The notes under the pieces are model-generated. The model did no database searches. It was given only the letters and a program-made list of their open reading frames with translations, and was not told where the DNA came from. The position numbers and the translations under genes are program-made. From Dictyocoela muelleri (taxonomy: Eukaryota > Microsporidia): a DNA stretch of 26,393 nt. Where the stretch lies: NCBI GenBank assembly GCA_016256075.1, contig SDVU01000033.1:1-26393 (forward strand). Reading direction: 5' to 3'. This document shows, one piece after another, positions 9,617-19,571 of the stretch; position 1 is the first letter of the stretch; each line of letters begins with the position of its first letter.

Positions 9617-10127
9617 GAAATAAAGGGGTCATGAAATTATAAATAATTATTATTTTTTTTTCTTAAAATGATTTAGGCATTATTATTAATAATATTGGTA
9701 ATTACACTAGAATTTAGTTGTTGATAGCTATAGTAGCACGTTTAAAAGTTAAAAATTTTTATGATTATTTTTAAAGTTTTATTTTTTACATTTATAAATC
9801 ATTATATGCATGAATCAAAAATTTTATGGATAGATATAAAACAATCTATAAAATATTTGATTCATGTACAGTTTGTAAATAAATAAACGCATACTCATTT
9901 TCACACCTAATAACAAATTTAAAAGATCTATGATTAGCATGTCTTCGACAAAAATCCTCAAAAAATTCATTTTAGTTATACTTTTTCATATAACTCCATA
10001 CTTTAAAACATTTTTGTTATATTATTAAAAAGTGTAAAAAATAAACGCATATTTTTTTAAGTTGAAAATTTTATGTAAATTTTCCTTCCAAAAACATATA
10101 TAAATACATTTTTTCCACGATACCCAG
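9617..10127. other. Non-coding; 26-bp palindrome and possible left end of the Tc1 element
   Basis: At 9809-9834 and 9845-9866, CATGAATCAAA and its continuation form an imperfect hairpin with TTTGATTCATG. AAATAAACGCATA occurs at about 9889 and again at about 10040. The second occurrence lies about 90 bases before the Tc1 reading frame and weakly matches the inverse of 11390-11425, so it may be the left inverted repeat of that element. Confidence 0.4.
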
Positions 10128-11029
<902 letters not shown>

Positions 11030-11034
11030 GGGTA

Positions 11035-11318
11035 CTTACCCGGGTTAGAGACCAGAAAAAAATTGAGCTTAAGAAAAAGTACAAATATAAAAGATACATG
11101 AAATTTTCTGCTAATTTAAAATCCTGGAACATTTTTTCATATAATTTTATCTATTACATATTTAGCATATTCCATGAGGCAAAATATGCTAAATATAGTA
11201 ATAAATAAAATTATATGAAAAAATGTTCCAGGATTATAAATTAACAGAAAATTTCATGTATTGTATATCTGTACTTATTCCTAAGCTCAATTTTTTTCTG
11301 GTCCCTAACCCGGGTAAG
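11035..11318. mobile_element. Foldback MITE F1 (284 bp, TA target)
   Basis: Almost the whole element is one palindrome. The left arm starts CTTACCCGGGTTAGAGACCA and the right arm ends with its inverse, CTAACCCGGGTAAG. Arms of about 130 bp pair with few differences and meet near 11170. It is flanked by TA at 11033-11034 and 11319-11320, and the host bases read GGGTACCC once the element is ignored, so TA duplication fits Tc1/mariner-type transposition. It has no coding capacity; a minus-strand 100-codon frame through this region is an artefact of the palindrome. It sits in the tail of the Tc1 pseudogene, so it is younger than that copy. Confidence 0.88.
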
Positions 11319-11427
11319 TACCCAAAATTTTCTGATATAAAAAGATAAAATTCGGAATATTAATTGCTTTTTAATCGATTTTAAATATGTTTGAATATAA
11401 AATTTTTTTATATAGGTGTTTAATTTA
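11319..11427. other. Spacer between the two foldback MITEs
   Basis: About 105 bases of target DNA. On the plus strand it follows the Tc1 frame (after the F1 insertion) and may be the end of the transposon. On the minus strand the frame of the 11697-12545 gene, if read past F2, stays open through it for about 35 codons. Both readings are compatible with the sequence, so ownership of this stretch is unresolved. Confidence 0.45.
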
Positions 11428-11710
11428 TGACCCGGGTTAGAGACCAGAAAAAAATGAGCTTAAGAAAAAGTACAAGTATAAAAGATACATGAAATTTCTG
11501 CTAATTTATAATTATATAACATTTTTTCATATAATTTTATTTATTACTATATTTAGCATATTTTGCCTCGTGGAATATGTTAAATATAGTAATAGATGAA
11601 ATTATATGAAAAAATGTTTCAGGATTTTAAATTAGCAGAAAATTTCATGTATCTTTTATTTTGTACTTTTTCTTAAGCTCAATTTTTTTCTGGTCCCTAA
11701 CCCGGGTAAG
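11428..11710. mobile_element. Foldback MITE F2 (283 bp, TA target)
   Basis: Second copy of the same palindromic element, about 390 bp from F1 and in the same arrangement. It begins TGACCCGGGTTAGAGACCAG and ends CTGGTCCCTAACCCGGGTAA plus G. It is flanked by TA (11426-11427 and 11711-11712). Arms and centre are closely similar to F1, with small indels. Its right arm lies inside the 3' end of the gene on the minus strand and provides that gene's final codons and stop. Confidence 0.88.
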
Positions 11711-12545
11711 TACAGCTACCTCTTATGATATAATTGTGACAGTTTATATTGTTCGGATCATATTTAAAAGTAATTAAATTCTTAATAATTTCTTTATTTT
11801 TTTCATACAATGTCTGTGGGTCTTCGCGTGTTTTAAGTATCCCATCCTGAATATATTTGTCACATCGTAATGAAATTATAAACAACCCCTTTAATAAACA
11901 AAAAAGTTGTGAAATATTCTTTTTATACCCCTTTTCACAGTTTCTTAAACTTTTATAATCAGGTGATATTTCATATTCAAATTTATCAATTTCTGGATAA
12001 TTGCTATTTAAATCAGGATTCATTTCAAAATTGCTATTTAAATCATGATTATTTTTTAAGTCGTGAATATTTTTTAGATCATTTATACTAACGTTGACAT
12101 CAACAGGGATTATAAAATCATGAAAAATATCTTCTTCAAAGAATTTAATCGCTTCATTTATATCTCTGATAACTAAAGTAACTTTTTCCCCATTTAAATA
12201 AAATTCCAAGGTTAAATAATCATTATTAAGAATATCATTCTCGTCCACATCAACATCCCACGATTTGTCTTTATTAAAAATAAGTTTTTTATTTTCTAAA
12301 AAATTGAATTGTGGTGAATTATCAGTCTCTGTGTAGATTTTATCAATAACTTTTATTTTGAATGAATTAAAAATCATTTTCAAGTTTTCATCGATCCTAT
12401 GATTGACTATTCGTTGGTACTCATATTCATTGTATATACCATTCAATTCTAATTCATCTATATTAAAATTGCTATATTTAATTAGAAAGATTAAATTCAG
12501 AATGTAAATAAATTTAAATCCGACTTTTATTTTCGTAGTCATCAT
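11697..12545 (-). CDS. Hypothetical secreted or membrane-anchored protein, C-terminus supplied by a MITE
   Basis: I do not recognise the family. The 282-codon frame is uninterrupted, which is notable in this AT-rich, stop-rich window. The start is the first of two adjacent ATGs; CCCC lies 8-11 bases upstream, reminiscent of the short C-rich signal described before microsporidian start codons. Residues 8-25 (VGFKFIYILNLIFLIKYS) form a hydrophobic stretch after a basic end, fitting a signal peptide or anchor. The middle is acidic and Asn-rich. Around residues 150-185 a short degenerate repeat occurs (NDLKNIHDLKNNHDLNSN), matched in DNA by a 21-bp repeat near 11997-12060. Cysteines cluster in the C-terminal third. 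The last four residues (TYPG) and the TAG come from foldback element F2, inserted at the TA inside a TGTAC. The native C-terminus was therefore longer or different. No neighbouring gene shares an operon-like arrangement. Confidence 0.7.
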   Translation of the reverse strand: MMTTKIKVGFKFIYILNLIFLIKYSNFNIDELELNGIYNEYEYQRIVNHRIDENLKMIFNSFKIKVIDKIYTETDNSPQFNFLENKKLIFNKDKSWDVDVDENDILNNDYLTLEFYLNGEKVTLVIRDINEAIKFFEEDIFHDFIIPVDVNVSINDLKNIHDLKNNHDLNSNFEMNPDLNSNYPEIDKFEYEISPDYKSLRNCEKGYKKNISQLFCLLKGLFIISLRCDKYIQDGILKTREDPQTLYEKNKEIIKNLITFKYDPNNINCHNYIIRGSCTYPG

Positions 12546-12600
12546 GTTTATGGGGATGAATTATTTTTTTTAATAAATTTTTATGTATAGACTAGTCTGG
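12534..12600 (-). promoter_or_regulatory. Start-codon context of the secreted-protein gene
   Basis: On the minus strand, TTCATCCCCATAAAC leads directly to ATGATG. The C-run 8-11 bases before the ATG is the only GC-rich motif in the upstream 60 bases, which otherwise consist of A/T runs. Such CCC-type signals close to the start are known in microsporidia, where untranslated leaders are very short. Assignment is by pattern only. Confidence 0.4.
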
Positions 12601-12678
12601 ACACTTAAAATTTGTGTCAATATATTTTAAAAATTAAAATTAAAAAAAAACTTCAGAAACATGAGTATGCCAATGGAA

Positions 12679-12822
12679 GATAAAATAATTATATCGTTTC
12701 AAGCGTAAAAAAATTTTATCTGATTAAAATTTGTCGTGACTTCCCAAAATCTATAATTTTTAACCATAAAAATAGACCTTTGGATTATGAATAATTTTTA
12801 TTTAATCAAAGGTCAAAAGGAA
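12679..12822. repeat. R repeat, copy A (intact)
   Basis: A repeat of about 140 bp beginning GATAAAATAATTATATCGTT and containing TTTGTCGTGACTTCCCAAAA. It ends in a small hairpin (GACCTTTGGATTA against TAATCAAAGGTC). The second copy (13401-13461 plus 17307-17386) is nearly the same but is split by the LTR element. Copy A shows what the undisturbed site looks like. Its origin is unknown; no coding sequence is present. Confidence 0.8.
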
Positions 12823-13388
12823 ACGCCGACCGAAAACTCACCGAAGGTGACTTTTCGGTCGGCGTTTTCGGAGAGTTTTTCCGAAAACTCACAGAAAAAA
12901 TTATGACAAAATTTAAAGTAATAAAATTATAACGAATAAAAGATAAGATATTTTACGAATGATAATGTAAGTCTTTTATTAAAAAGGCTTGAAAATTTCA
13001 TCTTGGAAATTCTACACCATTCATCCACAAGAATTTTGACTTATTTTCATAAAAAGAATGTTATGAAATCGAAAACCTATTCAGTTAGTAAAAAAAAACT
13101 CTTGTTAATATAAATTAAACAATAATAGATTAAAATTTTGGATCAACCGCATTATTTTCCCTTTAAGTAAAATAATGAACTGATTTAAAATTTTAATAAA
13201 TAATCTGTTTTTGGTAATTTCTCAGATTGAAAGGGTGGTTGAAAAATAAGAAATATCAGAAGTTTTTTTATTTAATGATGATTTTTATATTTTTAGATAC
13301 AAAGTATTTAATAAATTGTAAATTTAATTAATATTATTTTTCGGCGAGTTTTCAGGAACTCAATTTCGCTGAGTTTTCGGACTGCCGT
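12823..13388. mobile_element. 566-bp hairpin-tipped inverted-repeat element
   Basis: The left end is a strong hairpin: 12823-12842 (ACGCCGACCGAAAACTCACC) pairs with 12846-12865 at 19 of 20 positions around a GAA loop. It is followed by another CCGAAAACTCACAG unit at 12891. The right end (about 13340-13388) has CGGCGAGTTTTCAGG, GCTGAGTTTTCGG and ACTGCCGT, the inverse of the left units. The interior is AT-rich and non-coding. Terminal GC-rich CGAAAACTC units repeated two or three times resemble MULE-type ends, but no protein supports this. It separates the two R repeats. No target duplication was recognised. Confidence 0.6.
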
Positions 13389-13400
13389 ATTCAAATTACA

Positions 13401-13461
13401 GATAAAATAATTATATCGTTCCAAGCGTAAAAAAAATTATCTGATTAAAATTTGTCGTGAC
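13401..13461. repeat. R repeat, copy B, left part
   Basis: Matches the first 60 bases of copy A and ends at GTCGTGAC. The last five bases, GTGAC (13457-13461), are repeated at 17302-17306 as the target duplication of the LTR element. Confidence 0.85.
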
Positions 13462-13759
13462 GGTTGGGTTTTCCCTGGTTATCGCCAGAGACCGCTAAAC
13501 AATTAAAAGGGATCTATATTTAAAATGCATATTTATTTATTCACGAATTCTTATATAGTTTTAACTACCAAAAATAATTCGTTTCATCTTATTCTCTCAA
13601 ACATCCAATGAAATACCTCGATAGATATTCTTATCTATTTCAAACATATTTGAACATAGAATAACCAATTAACTTAAGCACCCCCAAATAACACATCTAC
13701 CAACTAGATATACCTTATAACACTACATATTTATGTATGAAAGCATATTGCACCCAATA
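13462..13759 (-). repeat. LTR, left copy (3' LTR of the minus-strand element)
   Basis: About 298 bp. It begins GGTTGGGTTTTCCCTGG and matches the right LTR throughout, with shared blocks such as TATCGCCAGAG, TCGTTTCATCTTATTCTCTC and ACCAACTAGATATACC (right: ACCAACCAGATATACC). Confidence 0.9.
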
Positions 13760-16700
13760 TTCGACTCCATGGCTTCAGTTGTGAACTATGCCTTATCAAA
13801 CTTTGGGAATTTGCTAGTTAACTTTCATATGAATTATTCGCTAGTCTTCTTTTAATAAACCCCACTTTTTCAAACTCATAATCCATCTTTGTTCTCTTTG
13901 ATTCATTCTTTATTATCACTCTTTGATTCAAGTAAAATTCCGCTATATTTTTGGTTTTAAATCATTTTTAATCTAGCTATGTTTTCGATAACTGATTTTC
14001 TGCTTTCGATTAGCAAAGCGTCGTTCAGGTCATTTTATGTGATCTATGTCGCATTTTTGTATTATAGTTTTTCAATGACGTTCTTAATTCTAATTGAAAT
14101 TTGGCCCTTTGCCTTTTTAATACATACTCTAATCGTCCTGTTCATTATTTCCACTCTACCATTACTCTGGTGGTAGTATGGAATACTGAAATTAAGATTT
14201 AAGTCTTTTGACTTAGACCATACTTTTAACTTAGTGTTATTAAATTCTTTCCTGTTGTCTGCTATCAATTTTCTGAATTTGAACTTATTTTAAACTTCTT
14301 TAATAAATTCGAACACACCGCTCGCCACTTTAAATTTTAACAATTTGGCATATACAAACCTACTGAAATAATCTATTGTAACGATATCACTTTGATCTTT
14401 ATTTATTTCCATGAGTTCAAATGCCATAATCTATCCAGTAAAACTTGTATCAATGTTCGAAGCTGTCTTTACATGTTTATTGTCAGATTTACAACATACA
14501 TCGCAATATTTTAGTATTTTATTTAGTTCTCTTTGCGACAAATATATTTTTTTCTCAACAAATTAAGTATTGTTTTTCGGTTATTCGACTCTCTTTGTAT
14601 CTTTAATGTTTTTCATGTAAATTTTTTAAATATAAACTACCCTCTGACCGAGTGTTCATGAACATTCGACTTAATGTGTCAGCCTGTTCCATTAAAGATT
14701 CTTTTCTATAGCAAACTTCAAAATCAAATCTGGAAATCCTATCCAACCAACGTTGAATGCGAGGTGTTCCGAAATCCTCTTACTATGGATTTCTTCAATC
14801 GCTTTGTGATCAGAAATTAATGTGAACTTTTTTCCTTCAAATAAAATTCAAATTTTTCAATACCCCATAATGTAGCCAGAGTCCCACGTCTGTAATTGAA
14901 TAAATTTTCTCGATTACCTTCAAAAATCTCGAAACATATGCTACTTATCTGCCATTCTGCCTCAACAATCTTCCTATCCCGATACTAGAGGCATCTGTCT
15001 CTAATTAAAACCTATCAGTATTTTTTGGCATAAAACATTTTAAAGTTTTCACCCACAATTTCTTTATTTGTTCAAATAAATCTTCCCGCTCTTCGTCCCA
15101 GATTAGTTTTACTTTTGAATTTTTTAATAAATAATACAAAGGTTTTAAATTTTTTGACAAGTTAGGAATGAATGCTCTATCATAATTTAACAATCCAATG
15201 AATCTCATCAATTTCTTTTTTGTTAGAGGTTTAGGTACATGATAATACTTTCGGACCTCTTCCCCAATGGTTCGATTTTATTTTCACTGATCTTGTATCC
15301 AAAAAAACTTACACTTTATCGCTCAAACTTAGACTTAGTTTGATTAATTTTCAAATTGTATGAATCTAATCTTTAACGGGCAATTTTCAAATTTTCATCA
15401 GGAATTCTTTATGTAGTGCCAAACACTAATATAACATCAATATACATTAAGCATTTTACCCCCAATAAACTATCAAGTACTATCGACATACCCCTCTGAA
15501 AAATAGCCGAGCTATTTTTAAAACCTTGATGTATTCTATCTAGTAAAACGCTTTAATTGATAGTTCAGATCTAAGAATGTGGATTGTCTTTATCCCCTCA
15601 CAAAGAGAAACTTTTAAGAAGCCCTCTTTCAAATCTAATACAAAGAAATACCTAGCTCCATGCAATTATTTTAAAATTTCTTGAATGTTAGGGATATTAA
15701 ATTGATTCGGATCCACTAATTCATTCACTTCTCGAAGATACAAAGTAAACCTAAGCTCGCCAGATTTCTTCCTATTCAGCACTACCGGATTAAGCCATAC
15801 TGACCGGCTTTTTCTAAATATCACTTTGCTTCATAATCTGCGATGAGTTGCTTAAAGTCTTCTTTATCTTTTAAATTTCTTATCGGCATACTCCAACTCA
15901 CTACGCTATTCCCCTTTGTCTTTATTTTACATTATATCGGAAATTCATTCTTACCAAATTATTTAATAAGTTCGGCGCCTATTATTATATCAATGATTCC
16001 ATTTTTTATAACATGTAACACATCACACAGTCCTTTATTTTTAAATTTAACAGTTAAATAAACAGATCTATGGCTATCAACGAAACTGCCAGTTAGTAAT
16101 TTTATTATTACTGGATTTTCTAATTTTTTTACGTTTCCAATATTGAGTTAAATAAGTGATCCCGCTGTTATAATATTCTTTGAAGAGCCAGTGTCGAATA
16201 AAACTGACATTGCGATATCATTTAATTTCACAATTTTCATATATAAATTGACTTGACCTTTTTTACATTATTCATATTATTTTCTTTGTTATCACAATTT
16301 CTTGCAATTTGACCTTTGATTCCACATTTATAACATCTGAATTCTTTCTTAAACAATCATTTGCTATTATTATTTTCGACATCGCGAGTGATGTTATCTT
16401 CTTCATAATTCTTTGTCTTAAATACTTTCTTATTAAATTTTCGGAATTTCCAGTTCATCTTCTCATATTCATCCACAAGTTTTAATATTAAATCAAAATC
16501 ATCTGTGGAAAAGAATATACACTCCAGAATTTGGGTGTCATTGTACTTCTCAACTTGTGAACGATCTCATCATATTAAATATTCATGCTATCACAATAAA
16601 TCCTCATTCTATTTAGGAATTCATACCAGTATTCATCATTGTACTTGTTTATGTCCTCGATTCTTTTACTGCAAATAAATGATTTTAGCTTTATTATGAA

Positions 16701-17006
16701 TGATTCTAAAGTATTTTGAAGCTTATTCGATGAGCCCTTCTCATAATACCACTTCTGAATAAAGCCATCTGCTTGTTCAGCTATCTGTAAAAATTGGTAT
16801 TTAGTTTCTATATCTTCGAAACCTCTACTCTCTCGCATCATAAATATTTGAATATCAACTTCTTTCTCCGCCATGCCTTTGTATAGTCTGTTTTTATTAA
16901 AGTTTTTTGTGTGGCAAAACAGTTAAATCATCTTGGTCTCTTGGTGATTTACAATACTGTTCTTGTTGTTTCATTTAAACAAGTTTAGAAAAAGCTTTGC
17001 TTCTTT

Positions 17007-17301
17007 GGTTGAGTTTTCCCCGGCTATCGCCAGAGGCCGCTAAAAAAAAATAAATGATCTATATTTAAATGAATTTTTAATTATTCACAAATTCTTATAT
17101 AGTTAAACTACCAATAAGAATTCGTTTCATCTTATTCTCTCAAACATCCAATTAAATATCTCGATAGATATTCTTATATATCTCAAACATATTTAGACAT
17201 AGAAAAACCAATCAACTTAATCATCCCCGATAGCACATTTACCAACCAGATATACCTGATAATACTACATCTTTATGGGTGCAACCATATTTCATCCAAC
17301 A
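17007..17301 (-). repeat. LTR, right copy (5' LTR of the minus-strand element)
   Basis: About 295 bp, beginning GGTTGAGTTTTCCCCGG and ending CATCCAACA, directly followed by the GTGAC duplication. On the element's own strand this end therefore starts TGTTGG, consistent with the TG start usual for LTRs. Confidence 0.9.
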
Positions 17302-17386
17302 GTGACTTCCCAAAATCTATAATTTTCCATCATAAAAATAGACCTTTGAATGTGTAATTTTTATTCAATCAAAGGACAAAAGAAAA
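17302..17386. repeat. R repeat, copy B, right part
   Basis: Starts with the second GTGAC and continues TTCCCAAAATCTATAATTTT as in copy A, through the AGACCTTTG...CAATCAAAGGAC hairpin. Removing the LTR element and one GTGAC restores a continuous match to copy A. Confidence 0.85.
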
Positions 17387-18372
17387 TATGATACTTAAAT
17401 TAGAGACATGAATTTGGACGTGTTCCCGTCTTTTTTATTAAAAAACCCGTCTTTTTTATTAAAAAACCCGTCTCTTTTATTTTTTTAACACACCCCCCTT
17501 ACACAAGGAATAATAAAAATTTTATTATAGAAATAGTCTGTTCTCAATTATTTTCCTGATGAATACATGTGCATAGAGATTATCAGTCGATATTCATATT
17601 TTTGTAGACACTGTGTAAAGGTATACAAGTATAGACCCAATGAGGGTAAGATAAATTAACAACCCATACTTAAAAAGTCACATATTCGTGCTGAAAATTC
17701 AAAAAAAAATACAAAGTCGGCAGAATTAGAATTAAAAACGAAAAAATAGATGTTTTTGATATGAATTTTTTAAAATGTTGTTGTCAACGGGAATCCCATT
17801 ACACAAGACGAGATCAATGGAAATTAAATCATTTATGAATAAATATACTGTAAGGTGTTTAAAATCATCTATGCATTATCAAACGTCAGTAGTAGGCAGA
17901 TTGTATGCGGATAAATGCAATTAATTGTTGTCTAAATTAAATAAACAAGATTACTATTTATTTTTTTAATTGAACTATAGACATTAAATGCATATATTTG
18001 CAATATACTTGTTAGTCTTTGGTTAGAGACCAAATATAACTATCCAATTCTTATAAAAATGTTCGAGAAAAGTAGACCCAACGCCGATAATGTTCTTAAA
18101 TAAATGCTAATATAGCATCTTCTTTATCTAACGGGTCGATACTCAAATAAAAAATGAAAATGGTTTTATCCGACATATCACCATATGCATCAAAAGCAGG
18201 AAAGTTGTTAAAAGATGTAATTCTTCTTTAGAACATATTACTTGAATTGCTCATATACTCAATTTACTTTGAGAGAATTTTATAAAAATATTGCATTTCT
18301 GACAGATTTTTCTTTTTTCAGATATGAAACATATATTAATTAAGAACAAGAAGATAAAGGACTTTTTTATTC

Positions 18373-18385
18373 AGCTACCGGGCTT
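18373..18385 (+). repeat. SINE target-site duplication, left
   Basis: AGCTACCGGGCTT, perfectly repeated at 18849-18861. Confidence 0.92.
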
Positions 18386-18848
18386 TGAAAGCCAGATAGC
18401 TCAGTGGTTAACACTCTTGAATGTAAATTTCAGTATCGGTGTTCGAATCCCGCTGACGTCGTTCTTTAATAAATAATGAGGGAATGACATTAATCGGTAA
18501 AAAACTATAGAAATATAGTTTAATATACAGCTGTTTCAGTGTGGTATAGCTGATTAAGACTTGGGCTAATTTGAAAATGAAGCAGAAGGGACTATCCTAG
18601 GTGTGGGGATGTGTGCAGCGACGCATCTCGGCAAAAAGTAGTAGAAAATATAAATTCATGAAAAAGCTACTAATTACCTGTATCCTGATGAGTCATTGAT
18701 AAAACGAAAATCGTGTATACAGCTGGGCTTCTGGGTAGATTAGGAAGTGACTATTATTGGAACACCAGGAACCAAAGGTATAAAGGTCATGGTTGGAGAT
18801 AACTCTCCGGGTTTGCAGCTATGGATGTTGTCAGCATGTAATATATAT
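18386..18848 (+). mobile_element. tRNA-headed SINE-like element, copy S3 (best copy)
   Basis: 463 bp between perfect 13-bp direct repeats, AGCTACCGGGCTT. The head (18391-18460) looks like a tRNA gene with RNA polymerase III promoter elements: A-box-like TAGCTCAGTGGTT at 18397-18409 and B-box GTTCGAATCCC at 18441-18451, separated by tRNA-like distance. A body of about 370 bp, unrelated to tRNA and shared with the three other copies, follows and ends in an AT-rich tail, GCATGTAATATATATAG. A tRNA-derived head, a unique body, a simple tail and long target duplications together define a SINE mobilised by target-primed reverse transcription. No open reading frame is present. The partner LINE is not in this window. 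The copy interrupts the inverted-repeat element 17402-19547. Confidence 0.85.
18391..18460 (+). promoter_or_regulatory. Internal Pol III-type promoter in the tRNA-like head
   Basis: A-box-like TAGCTCAGTGGTT and B-box GTTCGAATCCC lie in the spacing of a tRNA gene. The acceptor arms do not pair well and the anticodon arm is not convincing, so this is a tRNA-derived promoter rather than a tRNA gene. Confidence 0.65.
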
Positions 18849-18861
18849 AGCTACCGGGCTT
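18849..18861 (+). repeat. SINE target-site duplication, right
   Basis: AGCTACCGGGCTT, identical to 18373-18385. Confidence 0.92.
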
Positions 18862-19571
18862 AAATCACCTAAATTTCAAAAATCATCGATGGAGGTCTTT
18901 AGTTGAATTTGATGTTTTTATTCTTGAGAATAAAAGAAAATTGAGTTTTTCTTGATCCAATGTGATTCCTAAGAAAACAAAAAATATTTTAGTGAGATAA
19001 TTAAAAATCCTATTCTTGAAAAAGAACTAAAAGAATAATTTCACACGAAATAATACTTCAAATAATAAAAAAAACTTGAAAGTTCTTATCTAACGATTCG
19101 TAACAAATAGAAATGATGAATAAAACATGCGATGATATTAAACATGACGTAATTTTATCCGAAAGAAATAAGAAATCAAATATTTAAAAAAATCGATATG
19201 TTATTTCTGATCGATATGATCTCTAATATTCACTGAGAATAGCTGAAATACGATGTTTTCTCCAGCAAATGTTTGTCTAGAACGAACCTTTCTGTATCTT
19301 TCTTATATTCTCAATGATAGAAGAACATCCTTAAAAATCGATACTTTAGTGAAGCCGATATTTTTAATTTTAATAAATCATTTATTGATTTTAATACAAT
19401 TTTGAACAGTTTAAAACTCTTAATTCTCATAATATAAAAATTTTATAGATATTAACTAGTCTTTTTTTTCATTTTGGCGCAAAAACCTGTCTTTTTTTTC
19501 TGACCCCCACAATCCAGAATTTCAGACACGTCCAAATTTGGGTCTCTACTTATAATAAATGAATTAACATA

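Larger units (their letters stand above)
13462..17301 (-). mobile_element. Ty3-like LTR retrotransposon (broken fossil)
   Basis: A minus-strand element of about 3.8 kb with two LTRs of just under 300 bp and a 5-bp target duplication, GTGAC. From right to left, the parts recognised are: a gag-like region (about 16575-16874), a zinc-knuckle-like patch (about 16295-16345), an aspartic protease with its DTG signature (about 16150-16220), reverse transcriptase (about 15200-15850), RNase H (about 14650-15040), and integrase with an N-terminal zinc-binding patch and a catalytic core (about 14060-14560). The order protease, RT, RNase H, integrase is that of Ty3-type (Metaviridae) elements rather than Ty1. 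It is clearly broken, with well over ten breaks, and is shorter than complete relatives. The LTRs differ at many positions (roughly four-fifths identical by eye), which implies a considerable age. It is inserted in R repeat copy B. Confidence 0.93.
17402..19547. mobile_element. Long inverted-repeat element, MULE-like in design, split by a SINE
   Basis: Ends: AGAGACATGAATTTGGACGT at 17402 and its inverse ACGTCCAAATTTGGGTCTCT at 19528-19547, a 20-bp pair with two or three differences. Just inside the left end CCCGTCTTTTTTATTAAAAA is repeated three times (about 17428-17490). Just inside the right end CCTGTCTTTTTTTTC and CTAGTCTTTTTTTTC occur in inverted arrangement. Flanks ACTTAAATT (17393-17401) and ACTTATAAT (19548-19556) could be a 9-bp duplication with two differences. 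Without the SINE the element is about 1.67 kb, close to the MULE at 4605. A plus-strand patch near 17850-17925 (RCLKSS followed by GRLYADKC) faintly resembles a FLYWCH finger, but no catalytic domain was recognised. Confidence 0.65.

Noticed and set aside
18391-18460. Functional tRNA gene
   Set aside because: A- and B-box-like motifs are present, but acceptor and anticodon stems do not pair and the sequence is repeated with a fixed non-tRNA body; it is a tRNA-derived repeat head.
18672-18722. Possible hammerhead ribozyme in the SINE body (CTGATGAGTC, then GAAA, with CTGTAT pairing to ATACAG)
   Set aside because: The CTGATGA box is not conserved (two other copies read CTGCTGA), stem II pairs poorly, and there is no stem III between GAAA and the cleavage-site position.
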